From assembly GCA_018711185.1 (NCBI GenBank), contig DVIQ01000027.1, forward strand, positions 1 through 64,000: 64,000 nt of DNA. The letters run 5' to 3'. The translations under genes and the position numbers were made by a program. The DNA is from Candidatus Limivivens intestinipullorum (GTDB taxonomy: Bacteria; Bacillota; Clostridia; Lachnospirales; Lachnospiraceae). The first letter of the stretch is position 1; each line of letters begins with the position of its first letter. Below are positions 34,006 to 42,744 of the stretch, piece by piece. The notes beneath the pieces were generated by a model. It did no database searches. It worked only from the letters and a program-made list of their open reading frames with translations, and was not told the origin of the DNA.

Positions 34006-34638
34006 TTATATTATTTTTGCTTTAAGAATGATGCGGCCGACCAAGGCGGTAAGCAGCGCGGCTACGATGGCCTCCGGCACACCGTTGATTCCGATGATGG
34101 TCAGAATAAAAAGGTAGACGGTTTCGGAGGCCGTATTATTGGCCGCGGCGTAGGCATCCCGGAAAAAAAGAAAAATCATATTCATGACCAGAAGCGTGTT
34201 CGTCAGCGCTCCAGCGATGCCGGCTGCCCCCAGAGATGTGGTCGTTCCCCATTTCTTTTCCCGGAAAATCCTGTGAAAAAAGCGGTATACATAGTATGGA
34301 ATTACGCCGGTGAGAATGCGCGGAATGAAGCAGATAATAAGGCTTGGAATGCCGCCGTGGATTTCTCCCAGCTCATAAAACGGGGAAAACACAAAGGATG
34401 TCGCCGTAGGATTCATGGTATTGTTTACCAAGCTGGTAAGCCCAAAGACAAATCCCAGAACGGCTCCTTTTTTGGGCCCTAAAAGCACAGAGCCCAGAAT
34501 GACGGGAATGTGGATGATAGTAGCGCGGGTAAATCCCAGAGGAATATACCCGAGAAATGGGGTGAAGGCCATGAGAATAATCAGTGCTGCGAACAGTGCA
34601 ACCTGAACCAGGCCCAGAGTGGAGTGTTTGGTTTTCAT
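34006..34638 (-). CDS. panT: ECF transporter S component, probably pantothenate-specific (PanT)
   Basis: A 210-residue membrane protein with about six helices. The N-terminal stretch LVQVALFAALIILMAFTP, with small residues, and LGSVLLGPKKGAVLGFVFGL fit ECF substrate-binding (S) subunits. It has no ATPase neighbours, so it would share the general EcfA-A'-T module encoded elsewhere. Its position between coaX and coaBC strongly suggests pantothenate as ligand. The ATG at 34638 follows AGGAGG; longer frames upstream lack a site. Confidence 0.8.
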   Translation of the reverse strand: MKTKHSTLGLVQVALFAALIILMAFTPFLGYIPLGFTRATIIHIPVILGSVLLGPKKGAVLGFVFGLTSLVNNTMNPTATSFVFSPFYELGEIHGGIPSLIICFIPRILTGVIPYYVYRFFHRIFREKKWGTTTSLGAAGIAGALTNTLLVMNMIFLFFRDAYAAANNTASETVYLFILTIIGINGVPEAIVAALLTALVGRIILKAKII

Positions 34639-34825
34639 AGTAATCCTCCTTGTTATTATTCCCTGACGGGATACAATACAATGTGGCCGCAAACGCGGCC
34701 TGCGGACCGGCGCGGGCACGCCGCGCACCTGACGGCGGCGCCTTGACCTTGTGCTAGTATATCACAGAATCGGCCGCGGCGCAACGGAGAGCGTCTTTTA
34801 CCAAAACCTATAAGATGGGGCAGAC

Positions 34826-34867
34826 ACGGTCCGCACAGTATGCGCGCGGACTTGGGCTGAACTGTCA
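34826..34867 (-). repeat. Fragment of the MITE-like element
   Basis: ACGGTCCGCACAGTATGCGCGCGGAC then TTGGGCTGAACTGTCAC matches one end and first hairpin of the full copies; the rest is missing. The 362-bp gap 34639-35000 also holds promoters but no gene. Confidence 0.6.
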
Positions 34868-34897
34868 CCATGGGCTGTTCAGTTACGGCAGTTTCGG

Positions 34898-34926
34898 TTG
34901 ATTTTATATGGATATTGATTTACAAT
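34898..34926 (+). promoter_or_regulatory. Sigma-A promoter of coaBC
   Basis: TTGATT, 17-nt spacer, TACAAT, about 75 bp before the coaBC start. Confidence 0.65.
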
Positions 34927-35000
34927 ATTAGCATCTGCTGCATCAGTTTTGGAGTCCCGCAAAGAGGGCGGGATGGGATAAGGAGGAATATACAGAGCAT

Positions 35001-36206
35001 ATGCTGAAGGGAAAAACGGTAATCCTTGGAGTGACCGGCAGCATTGCCGCGTATAAGGCGGCGAATCTTGCGAGCATGATGAAAAAGCTTGGCTGCAATG
35101 TCCATGTGATTATGACAAAAAACGCGACGAATTTTATACATCCGATTACCTTTGAGACATTGACCCAGAACAAATGTCTGATTGATACCTTTGACCGGAA
35201 CTTCGAGTTCAGCGTGGAGCATGTTTCTTTAGCGAAACAGGCGGATTTGGTTATTATTGCGCCGGCTACGGCAAATGTCATCGGAAAGATCGCCGGCGGA
35301 ATCGCCGATGACATGCTGACCACTACGGTTATGGCCTGTACCTGCCCGAAACTTATCGCGCCGGCTATGAATACCAGGATGTTCCGAAACCCGATTGTTC
35401 AGGAAAATATCGCGAAGCTTGGGAAACACGGTTATGTGGTAATTCAGCCGGAGGTAGGGATGCTGGCCTGCCGGGATGTGGGAGAGGGGAAGCTTCCCTC
35501 AGAGGATCTGCTGCTGGACTATATACTCCGGGAGATTGCCCGCGAAAAGGATATGAAGGGGATGAAGGTTCTTGTGACGGCGGGACCCACTGTGGAGGCG
35601 GTGGACCCGGTGCGGTATATCACGAATCACTCTACTGGGAAAATGGGCTATGCCCTGGCCAGAGCCTGCATGCTCCGGGGCGCTCAGGTAACTCTGATTA
35701 CAGGTCCCACCGCTATACCAAAGCCCCGGTTTGTGGAGACGGTACCAATTACCAGCGCCAAAGAAATGTTTGACGCGGTTGTGGAAAGATTTAAAGAGCA
35801 GGATCTTATCATAAAAGCCGCTGCCGTGGCGGATTACCGTCCAAAGCAGACAGCGCAGGACAAGATCAAGAAACAGGGAGAGCATATGGCGCTGGAACTG
35901 GAGCGCACGGACGATATCCTGCAGTATCTGGGCGATCACAAAAAAGCAGGCCAGTTTCTCTGCGGTTTTTCCATGGAGACAAAGGATATGCTGGAGAACT
36001 CCCGGAAGAAACTGAAAAAAAAGAATCTGGACATGATCGTCGCAAACAATCTGAAGGTAAGGGGCGCGGGCTTTGGAACGGATACGAATGTGATTACGAT
36101 GCTGACAGAACGGGAGGAGGTTTCTCTGCCTCTGCTGACAAAAGAGGAGGCGGCGAACCGTATTTTGGATCAGATTCTGTCTATGAAGGAGTCGAGAAAG
36201 GAATGA
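35001..36206 (+). CDS. coaBC: Bifunctional phosphopantothenoylcysteine decarboxylase / phosphopantothenate-cysteine ligase
   Basis: A 401-residue fusion. The N-terminal flavin-dependent CoaC part (1-185) has GVTGSIAAYKAANL, the active-site His in EHVSLAK and the PAMNTRMF motif. The C-terminal CoaB part (186-401) has VTAGPTVEAVDPVRYITN and AAVADYRPK. It joins cysteine to phosphopantothenate and decarboxylates the product. The start ATG follows AAGGAGG. It lies beside coaX and the PanT-like gene. A small orphan gene overlaps its end by 4 bp. Confidence 0.95.
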   Translation: MLKGKTVILGVTGSIAAYKAANLASMMKKLGCNVHVIMTKNATNFIHPITFETLTQNKCLIDTFDRNFEFSVEHVSLAKQADLVIIAPATANVIGKIAGGIADDMLTTTVMACTCPKLIAPAMNTRMFRNPIVQENIAKLGKHGYVVIQPEVGMLACRDVGEGKLPSEDLLLDYILREIAREKDMKGMKVLVTAGPTVEAVDPVRYITNHSTGKMGYALARACMLRGAQVTLITGPTAIPKPRFVETVPITSAKEMFDAVVERFKEQDLIIKAAAVADYRPKQTAQDKIKKQGEHMALELERTDDILQYLGDHKKAGQFLCGFSMETKDMLENSRKKLKKKNLDMIVANNLKVRGAGFGTDTNVITMLTEREEVSLPLLTKEEAANRILDQILSMKESRKE

Positions 36207-36430
36207 AAGAATACGAAGCGGTATGGGAGATTTTTAATCAATGCCCGAATAATCAGATGAGGGATGTATTCTTTGAGGAACTGTCCCTGGATGATCCGGA
36301 GGAATATCTGAGACAGAAATTCAAGGGTAAGGAGGTATCCTGGGAAAAAACAGTCCTGGAGGACGGAACCCTGGTTTTTGACATTCAGGCATCCGGAATC
36401 CGCCAGAGATATACATTTACCGAGATCTGA
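36203..36430 (+). CDS. Small acidic protein of unknown function
   Basis: A 75-residue soluble protein beginning MKEYEAVWEIFNQC, overlapping the coaBC stop by 4 bp (ATGA) and therefore likely translated with it. It has no membrane segment and one Cys. No known family is recognised. Stable linkage to coaBC in related genomes would support a role around coenzyme A. Confidence 0.65.
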   Translation: MKEYEAVWEIFNQCPNNQMRDVFFEELSLDDPEEYLRQKFKGKEVSWEKTVLEDGTLVFDIQASGIRQRYTFTEI

Positions 36431-36452
36431 AGAGGGCAGGAAAGGAGACGTC

Positions 36453-37469
36453 ATGAAAGCATCGAAAATTATTGAGGGCGCCATGCTGGCGGCTGCGGCA
36501 GGCACCGCGGCGGCTACGGGAAAGTTTTTCAACGATGTAGTCTGCAGAGAAAAATGCATGCCGCCTATTTGGCGGCGGACTTTCAGAGTAAGGAAAGACA
36601 GAAAAGAACACGTTTCCCCGTATCAGGATGTTTTGGAGGAGGGGAAAAAATGGCTGAAAAAGATGGAACCGCAAAGCGAGTATTTTATGCTTCAATCCTT
36701 TGACGGACTTACTTTGACAGCGAGAATGATTCCCGCGGACAAAGATTGCGGCAGGGTGGTTCTGGCTGTACACGGATACAAAGGAAGCGGGGAGAAGGAC
36801 TATGCGGTGATGGCACGTATGTTCCATGAGGCGGGGTACCATGTTCTACTGGTGGATAACCGGGCTCACGGCGCCAGCGAAGGAAAGTACGTGGGTTTCG
36901 GATGCCTGGACAAGGAGGACTGCTACCGGTGGATTCAGCATCTGAACCGCCGCTTTAAAGGAAAATGCGATATCTTTCTTCACGGCGTATCCATGGGCGC
37001 GGCCACGGTGCTGATGACCTCGGAGCTGAATCTGCCGCCGGCGGTAAAGGGAATTGTGGCTGACAGTCCCTATACTTCCCCGATGGAAGTCTTTGAGGCG
37101 GTTGCATCCGGAAGAAAAGGCGGAAAGCTGGCGGCAAAGGCGGTTCTTACGTGCGGAGACATTCTCTGCCGGATAAAGGCCGGCTATGGATTTCTGGACT
37201 GCTCCGCTGAGGAGGCGGTGACGAAAACCAGAATCCCGATTTTTCTGATTCACGGAGAACGGGATCGGATGGTGCCGCCGGAGATGTCCGAAAGGATATA
37301 CCATGCCTGCGTTTCCCCTAAAAAATTGTGGATCGCGAAAAAGGCCGGCCACCTGGAGGTGTTTTACAAATATCCGCGGGAGTACCGGAGGCGGGTGCTT
37401 GAATTTTATGAAGCGTGTGAAAACGGAAGTTTGGTGAAAACAGAAAAGGAGAGTCGCGTTGGAGTTTAA
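36453..37469 (+). CDS. Alpha/beta hydrolase
   Basis: A 338-residue protein with an N-terminal hydrophobic segment (about 8-25) and an alpha/beta hydrolase domain. The nucleophile elbow is HGVSMGAAT (Ser near residue 188). The oxyanion region is VLAVHGYKGSGEKD, the acid Asp is probably in IHGERDRMVP and the His in KKAGHLEVF. It resembles a Lachnospiraceae family of membrane-attached hydrolases with unknown substrate. The ATG at 36453 follows AAAGGAGA. Confidence 0.88.
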   Translation: MKASKIIEGAMLAAAAGTAAATGKFFNDVVCREKCMPPIWRRTFRVRKDRKEHVSPYQDVLEEGKKWLKKMEPQSEYFMLQSFDGLTLTARMIPADKDCGRVVLAVHGYKGSGEKDYAVMARMFHEAGYHVLLVDNRAHGASEGKYVGFGCLDKEDCYRWIQHLNRRFKGKCDIFLHGVSMGAATVLMTSELNLPPAVKGIVADSPYTSPMEVFEAVASGRKGGKLAAKAVLTCGDILCRIKAGYGFLDCSAEEAVTKTRIPIFLIHGERDRMVPPEMSERIYHACVSPKKLWIAKKAGHLEVFYKYPREYRRRVLEFYEACENGSLVKTEKESRVGV

Positions 37470-37470
37470 G

Positions 37471-38604
37471 ATGAAAAACCTGAAGCCGCTTTTCCTTGGC
37501 GGTGCCATTCTGATTTTTTTCGCGTGGGCGCTGAATAATCTCGGACTGCTGAAGAGCGGTTTATTTAGCCTGATGGAAATGCTGGGGCCTTTTCTGATCG
37601 GAGCGGCTTTCGCGTTTATCCTGAATGTGCCTATGCGGGCAATGGAGCGTCTGCTCCTGAAGAGAGTAAAACGGAAAAAATTTGCCAGGGCACTGAGTAT
37701 GGTGCTGTCTCTGGTCATTGTAGCGCTGATTCTTGCCTTTGTCTTTATGATGGTAATTCCGGAGATTATAGAGACGATCGCGCAGATTAACCGGGGAATC
37801 CCTGGATTTATCAGAGAAGTGGGACAGTGGATTGAGGGATTGACCGACAATGTGCCGGAACTGGGGGATTATCTTACATCGCTGCAGAATGATTGGTCCA
37901 ATTTGAACAAAAATCTTCTGGATGTTCTGCAGAATACCGTTACGAATGTGCTGGTGTCCACGGTAGGAGTCGCTACTTCCATGATCGATGCCATTGTGAC
38001 CCTTGTCATCGCGGTTATATTTGCGATGTATATTCTCGCGCAGAAGGAAAAGCTGGCCAGCCAGGGAAAGCGGGTGATGTACGCTTATCTGCCGCAAAAG
38101 AGGGTGGACCGGATATTGGAGATCCTGCGGCTTTCCAGCCGGATTTTCTCCGGATTTATTGCCGGGCAGTGTACGGAAGCGGTGGTTTTCGGATGCTTCT
38201 GTTTCCTTGGAATGACAATTTTCCGCCTCCCATATGCCCTGACGATTTCCGTACTGATCGGCTTTACGACGCTGATCCCGATTTTCGGAGCGATTATCGG
38301 AACGGTGGTCGGGGCGCTGCTGATTATGGTTGCATCGCCGATCAAAGCGGTTATCTTTGTCATTATGATTCTGGTGTTCCAGCAGATTGACGGAAATCTG
38401 ATTTATCCCAGGATTGTGGGAAACAGTGTGGGGCTTCCGGGAATCTGGGTAATGATGGCCGTCACGGTAGGTGGAAGTCTTCTGGGCGTGTTCGGGATGC
38501 TTGTCTTTGTTCCCCTGGCGTCCGTGGCCTACTGCCTGATTCGTGAAAATGTGGGAAAACGGCTGAAGCTTAGGAATATGGACGGAAGGGCTGCAGGCTT
38601 GTAA
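37471..38604 (+). CDS. AI-2E family (UPF0118) transporter
   Basis: A 377-residue membrane protein with a pair of N-terminal helices, a soluble middle (about 65-150) and five or six further helices. LIYPRIVGNSVGLPGIWVM near 310-330 is the conserved family signature. Members have been linked to autoinducer-2 export or cation/proton exchange; no specific role can be chosen here. ATG 37471 follows GGAG by 6 nt and the preceding stop by one base; a TTG start at 37459 is possible. Confidence 0.88.
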   Translation: MKNLKPLFLGGAILIFFAWALNNLGLLKSGLFSLMEMLGPFLIGAAFAFILNVPMRAMERLLLKRVKRKKFARALSMVLSLVIVALILAFVFMMVIPEIIETIAQINRGIPGFIREVGQWIEGLTDNVPELGDYLTSLQNDWSNLNKNLLDVLQNTVTNVLVSTVGVATSMIDAIVTLVIAVIFAMYILAQKEKLASQGKRVMYAYLPQKRVDRILEILRLSSRIFSGFIAGQCTEAVVFGCFCFLGMTIFRLPYALTISVLIGFTTLIPIFGAIIGTVVGALLIMVASPIKAVIFVIMILVFQQIDGNLIYPRIVGNSVGLPGIWVMMAVTVGGSLLGVFGMLVFVPLASVAYCLIRENVGKRLKLRNMDGRAAGL

Positions 38605-38697
38605 ACCCGGCCCAAATGGTGTATAGTGAGGAAGGCGGTGGTCTGCGCGGCCTTGCGTGGCCGCCGCGCTGATGAAACAAAGAAAGGAACAGCCAGC

Positions 38698-38725
38698 GTA
38701 ACAGTTCAGCCAGTTGAATTGTTAC
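38698..38725. repeat. Short MITE-like element (fused ends), copy D
   Basis: GTAACAGTTCAGC-ca-GTTGAATTGTTAC, slightly decayed. Flanks CAGCCAGC and CAGACAAC match at 6 of 8 positions. It is just upstream of the Mrp-type gene. Confidence 0.6.
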
Positions 38726-38744
38726 CAGACAACAGGTGCAGAAT

Positions 38745-39623
38745 ATGGCAGAAAAAGGATGCAGCAGCAGCAGCTGCACAAAAGAAAGCTGCGAGGGATG
38801 TCCGTCCAAAAAGCCGGCGAGCTTTCAGGTAGAGCCAAACGCGTTTACGGAAGTAAAACACGTGATCGGTGTGGTGAGCGGCAAAGGAGGAGTGGGGAAA
38901 TCCATGGTCACCGCCGCCATGGCCAACCGGATGGCGGAGAAAGGCTTCCGGGTGGGCATTCTGGACGCGGATATCACGGGTCCGTCCATTCCTAAGATGT
39001 ATGGAATTCATGGACCGGCCCAGGCGGACGACCAGGGAATCTATCCGGTCCTGACAAAGAATGACATCAAGGTGATTTCCATTAACCTTCTGATGCCGGA
39101 TGAGGAAGCGCCGGTAATCTGGCGTGGACCGGTGATTGCGAATATGGTGAAGCAGTTTTGGAGCGAGGTAATCTGGGGGGAGCTGGATTATCTGTTTGTG
39201 GATATGCCGCCGGGAACCGGCGACGTGCCGCTGACCGTGTTCCAGTCTTTGCCAGTGGAAGGGATCATCGTGGTGACCTCTCCTCAGGAACTTGTAAAAA
39301 TGATTGTAAAGAAAGCCTGGAATATGGCGAAAACCATGAATATCCCGGTTCTTGGCATTGTGGAGAACTACAGCTATCTGAAATGCCCGGACTGCGGAAA
39401 AGAGATTTCTGTATTCGGGGAGAGCCATATCGATCAGGTGGCGGAGGAAATGGAGCTGAAGCTGCTGGGCAAGGTACCTATCGAGCCCGCTTACGCGGAG
39501 TTTGCGGATCAGGGCGAGTTTGACAAGGTGTCCAACCCCTATCTGGACGGAGCCTGGGAAGCTCTTTATGAGCTGGAAAGAGAACGGCAGAAAAAAGAGT
39601 CAGGAGAGACGGCAGAGGCGTAA
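38745..39623 (+). CDS. Mrp/NBP35-family P-loop ATPase (Fe-S carrier)
   Basis: A 292-residue ATPase of the Mrp/Nbp35 group, which holds and transfers iron-sulfur clusters. The deviant Walker A is SGKGGVGKS (near residue 47). A C-terminal CPDC pair (near 211) is the usual cluster ligand of the dimer. The N terminus has four Cys (CSSSSCTKESCEGC), recalling the extra cluster site of Nbp35. It may serve nearby Fe-S proteins such as the radical SAM enzyme and the helicase. The start is the ATG preceded by a weak AGGTG. Confidence 0.9.
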   Translation: MAEKGCSSSSCTKESCEGCPSKKPASFQVEPNAFTEVKHVIGVVSGKGGVGKSMVTAAMANRMAEKGFRVGILDADITGPSIPKMYGIHGPAQADDQGIYPVLTKNDIKVISINLLMPDEEAPVIWRGPVIANMVKQFWSEVIWGELDYLFVDMPPGTGDVPLTVFQSLPVEGIIVVTSPQELVKMIVKKAWNMAKTMNIPVLGIVENYSYLKCPDCGKEISVFGESHIDQVAEEMELKLLGKVPIEPAYAEFADQGEFDKVSNPYLDGAWEALYELERERQKKESGETAEA

Positions 39624-39693
39624 CATGGAAGCACAGCGGCAGAGGATCGCGTTATAACACGGAGAAGAACTGGCGGGCGGCGCTCGCCGGAGC

Positions 39694-39738
39694 GGGGCAG
39701 AAAACGGAGCAATTGACGTTTTCTGCCCCGTTTGTGTT
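39694..39738 (+). terminator. Terminator after the Mrp-type gene
   Basis: GGGGCAGAAAAC pairs perfectly with GTTTTCTGCCCC across 12 nt, followed by GTTTGTGTTTT. Confidence 0.75.
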
Positions 39739-39765
39739 TTCAGTAACTTCAGCTATAAAATTTCC

Positions 39766-39816
39766 TTTACAAAATCGAACATATGTACTATAATAACGGA
39801 AAAGAACAGATGTTCG
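39766..39816 (+). promoter_or_regulatory. LexA-type SOS promoter of the radical SAM repair genes
   Basis: The promoter is TTTACA (39766-39771), 17-nt spacer, TATAAT (39789-39794). CGAACATATGTACT (39776-39789) lies in the spacer and overlaps the -10, and AGAACAGATGTTCG (39803-39816) lies just downstream. Both follow the Gram-positive LexA box CGAAC-N4-GTTCG; the second is nearly perfect. Repression by LexA is inferred. Confidence 0.75.
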
Positions 39817-39876
39817 ATTTAGCAATACTGTTACGATCGACGCCGTTAACCGAAAAGCGGCGGAATGGAGATTGTT

Positions 39877-41196
39877 ATGAGGATTGAAAAGGAAATGACT
39901 CTTATGGAAAAGCTTACGATCCTGACGGATGCGGCAAAGTACGATGTGGCATGTACATCCAGCGGCACGCAGAGGGGGAATGACGGTGCCGGTATCGGGA
40001 ACTGTATATCTGCCGGGATCTGTCACAGCTTTTCCGCAGACGGCAGATGTATCTCACTTCTGAAAATACTCTTTACAAATGAATGCGTGTTTGATTGCCG
40101 CTACTGTATTAACCGCTGTTCCAATGACGTACCGCGGGCCTCTTTTACGCCGGAGGAGGTCTGCCGTCTGACCATAGAATTTTACCGGAGAAATTATATT
40201 GAGGGCCTCTTTCTGAGCTCCGGAGTCCTTCACTCCCCTTCCTATACCATGGAACTTCTTTACCAGACCTTATATTTGCTGAGGACAAAGTACCATTTTC
40301 AGGGATATATCCATGTTAAAGCTATTCCGGGCGCTTCGGGAGAGCTCATCGAAAAGACCGGTTTCCTGGCGGACCGCATGAGCGTGAATCTTGAACTGCC
40401 CACAGCCGCGGGGCTGAAGCTTTTAGCGCCCCACAAAAGCAGAAAGACCATACTCGGGCCCATGCGTCTGATCCAAAGCCGCCGCGAGGAAAACTGCCGC
40501 GAGCTTACGGTGTATAAAAAGGCACCGGCTTTTGTGCCCGCGGGACAGAGTACCCAGATGATTATCGGAGCCACGCCGGAGAGCGATTACCAGATTGTAA
40601 AGACCGCGGAGGCCCTTTACCGGAACTTTGCTCTGAAGCGAGTATTTTACTCGGCCTTTGTACGGGTAAATGACGACAGCAGCCTGCCGGTTCTGCCCGG
40701 TGGCCCGCCGTTGCTCCGGGAGCACCGTCTGTATCAGGCGGACTGGCTTCTGCGGTATTATGAATTTCAGGCGGATGAGATCCTCTCAGAAAAGAGACCG
40801 TTTTTTAACGCGTTTCTTGATCCCAAGTGTAATTGGGCCGTGCAGAACCTGGATTGTTTCCCTGTGGAGATTAACCGCAGCGATTATCACACGCTTCTGC
40901 GGGTACCAGGTATCGGTGTACGGTCGGCCAGGCGGATTATCCGGGCCAGACGCTACGGGGAGCTGCGCTTTGAGGATTTGAAAAAGATGGGAGTTGTATT
41001 GAAGCGTGCCCAGTATTTTATTACCTGCAAAGGCAGGATGCTGTATCCGGTGAAGCTTGAGGAGGAGGAGGTCACCAGAAACCTTTTAAATGTCCGGGAA
41101 AAACTTCCCTTTGAGGCTCAGACATGCCGCCAGATGAACCTGTTTACGGATTTTGGATTAAAGAGGGAGGAGCTGTATGCGGATTTTTCTCTGTGA
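39877..41196 (+). CDS. Radical SAM DNA modification/repair protein (UDG-linked type)
   Basis: A 439-residue radical SAM enzyme. The cluster motif is CVFDCRYC (near residue 70). The C terminus has a helix-hairpin-helix DNA-binding region, LLRVPGIGVRSARRIIRARR (near 345). It resembles the putative DNA modification/repair radical SAM family linked to uracil-DNA-glycosylase-like proteins (TIGR03916), and the partner gene follows with a 20-bp overlap. Two LexA-type boxes at the promoter support a damage response. The chemistry is unknown. ATG 39877 is chosen because GGAG precedes it by 6 nt; the ATG at 39865 contains that site. Confidence 0.88.
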   Translation: MRIEKEMTLMEKLTILTDAAKYDVACTSSGTQRGNDGAGIGNCISAGICHSFSADGRCISLLKILFTNECVFDCRYCINRCSNDVPRASFTPEEVCRLTIEFYRRNYIEGLFLSSGVLHSPSYTMELLYQTLYLLRTKYHFQGYIHVKAIPGASGELIEKTGFLADRMSVNLELPTAAGLKLLAPHKSRKTILGPMRLIQSRREENCRELTVYKKAPAFVPAGQSTQMIIGATPESDYQIVKTAEALYRNFALKRVFYSAFVRVNDDSSLPVLPGGPPLLREHRLYQADWLLRYYEFQADEILSEKRPFFNAFLDPKCNWAVQNLDCFPVEINRSDYHTLLRVPGIGVRSARRIIRARRYGELRFEDLKKMGVVLKRAQYFITCKGRMLYPVKLEEEEVTRNLLNVREKLPFEAQTCRQMNLFTDFGLKREELYADFSL

Positions 41197-41941
41197 CGGG
41201 ATACCGGAAGGAATCCTGACCGGCGTCTATGACGCCTGGGCCAGCCGCCTGGGGCACAGCCAGGTCAGGCTGCAGTCCGGGGAGCCAGGAGATATGGAGC
41301 TTTTCGCGGAGTATACCAGGACGCGTCCGGATCGGGAAAAGGCGGAAAAGGTGGCCCGCACTATAAAAAGGGAGCTTGGGGCGTACGCCTGGCAGTGTAT
41401 TTTCCAGGCGGCCCTCTCAGAAGCCCCGGAACGGGCCGATAGTATCTATCGAACGGTGGTGGAAGGACTTTTGGCTTCAAACAAAAGAGAACAGATCATG
41501 GACCGGCTTCAGAACAAGGATATTCGCCGAGTTTTTGAGCTTTCCAGAAGAGTGGGAAATGAAGCACATCATTACCTGGGATTTCTGCGCTTTTCCGAGC
41601 TGGGGGGAGGGATTCTTTTTTCGAAAATCCATCCAAAGGCAAGGATTTTGTCCCTGATCGGCGATCACTTTTCCCAGCGTTTTCCGATGGAGCATTTCCT
41701 TATTTGCGATGCGGCGCATGAGGAGACCCTTCTTCACAGGGCCGGGCATCCCTGGATTCTTACTCAGGGACAGGCTTTGAATCCGGAGCGGACGGCACAG
41801 TTTTCAGAGACAGAGCAGGAGTTTCGCTGTCTGTGGCAGGGCTTCGTGGACACCATTGGCATAGAAGAACGAGCCAATTCCGGCCTTCAGCGTCAGCTTC
41901 TTCCCCTTCGCTATCGCCCGGATCTGGTGGAGAAACTGTAA
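41177..41941 (+). CDS. TIGR03915-type DNA metabolism protein (radical SAM partner)
   Basis: A 254-residue protein starting MRIFLCDGIPEGILTGVYDAW and ending PLRYRPDLVEKL. It resembles the probable DNA metabolism family (TIGR03915/DUF4130) always found beside the UDG-linked radical SAM gene. It overlaps that gene by 20 bp with GAGGAG just before its ATG, so the two should form one functional unit. The catalytic residues are not known. The TAA stop overlaps the 8-bp direct repeat of the following mobile element, which did not alter the protein. Confidence 0.85.
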   Translation: MRIFLCDGIPEGILTGVYDAWASRLGHSQVRLQSGEPGDMELFAEYTRTRPDREKAEKVARTIKRELGAYAWQCIFQAALSEAPERADSIYRTVVEGLLASNKREQIMDRLQNKDIRRVFELSRRVGNEAHHYLGFLRFSELGGGILFSKIHPKARILSLIGDHFSQRFPMEHFLICDAAHEETLLHRAGHPWILTQGQALNPERTAQFSETEQEFRCLWQGFVDTIGIEERANSGLQRQLLPLRYRPDLVEKL

Positions 41942-41946
41942 ATTTT

Positions 41947-42080
41947 GTAACAGTTCAGCCCAGGTCTGCGCACAAGCTGCGCGGACCGTAAGAACGTGAT
42001 TCAGGAGTACAAAATCCCATCGCCGCAGGCGATTTTAAATGGATTTTGCATGTAACGGTTCAGCAGGGCTGAACCGTTAC
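41947..42080 (+). mobile_element. MITE-like element, full-length copy 3 (reference copy)
   Basis: 134 bp from GTAACAGTTCAGCCC to GGGCTGAACCGTTAC with exact 8-bp flanks TAAATTTT (41939-41946 and 42081-42088). Inside are a GTC.GCGCA/TGCGC.GAC hairpin, conserved CGTAAGAACGTGATTCAGGA and an AAATCCCATCGCC/GGCGATTT..GGATTT hairpin. There is no coding frame. The remainder of 42089-42438 holds the HPr-like gene promoter and leader; nothing else recognised. Confidence 0.88.
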
Positions 42081-42271
42081 TAAATTTTCGTTGATTCATG
42101 CCATAAAAATGCAGCGTTTTGCAGAAGAAACGAAAAAACAAATGCAGTCCGGAAGATTTCCCCAAAATGGTTGCGGATAAATCGCACAGTTTTCGTGTAT
42201 AGGGTCTGAAAAAATTGTATATAATTTCTTGAGGCTGCCGCGTCTTTACAGAAGGCTTGGGAAAAAATTGA

Positions 42272-42300
42272 TTGACAAAAAAATAACCGGATGGCATAAT
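42272..42300 (+). promoter_or_regulatory. Sigma-A promoter of the HPr-like gene
   Basis: TTGACA, 17-nt spacer, CATAAT. The transcript would have a leader of about 130 nt with paired segments such as CTCTCTAAGGGAG, not matched to a known RNA family. Confidence 0.7.
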
Positions 42301-42438
42301 GCGGGGTAACCAGTAAACGGACACGCCTGAAGCATGAAACAGCTCTCTAAGGGAGCAGTCTCCGTTTTGTAGACCGCCGCGGTGCCGGAGAGAAGGCGAA
42401 AGGCGTACAGCGCATGAATGAAGAAAGGAAGATTGAAG

Positions 42439-42666
42439 ATGTCTGAAAGAAAAATCAAGCTTACAGATCTGAAGGATGTGAAAGAGTTTGTCCACGCAGC
42501 CGAGCAGTGTGATTTTGATATTGATGTGTTTTACAATCGTATCATCATTGATGCAAAATCCATTTTGGGTGTTCTCAGTCTGGACTTGAGCCGTGAGCTG
42601 ACTGTAAAGTATGGTGGACAGAATATGGAGTTTGAGGATATTCTCAGTAAATACGCAACAGCCTGA
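42439..42666 (+). CDS. HPr-like protein without the phosphoryl-accepting His
   Basis: A 75-residue protein with the HPr fold pattern: strand RKIKLTDLKDVKEFVHAAEQ, then DVFYNRIIIDAKSILGVLSLDLSREL, which matches the helix-2 region of HPr (usual K/AKSIMGxxSL). The loop that carries His15 and the following Arg in true HPr is replaced, so it cannot act as a normal phosphocarrier. Such HPr-like proteins are common in clostridia; a regulatory or scaffolding role is likely but unproven. ATG 42439 follows AAAGGAAG. Confidence 0.8.
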   Translation: MSERKIKLTDLKDVKEFVHAAEQCDFDIDVFYNRIIIDAKSILGVLSLDLSRELTVKYGGQNMEFEDILSKYATA

Positions 42667-42744
42667 GAAGCGGGAAACTGCCCCAGCCGAATAGGCTGAC
42701 CGGCGATCCTGAGATGGTTTTTGCAAACTATAGAGAAAAAAGGG

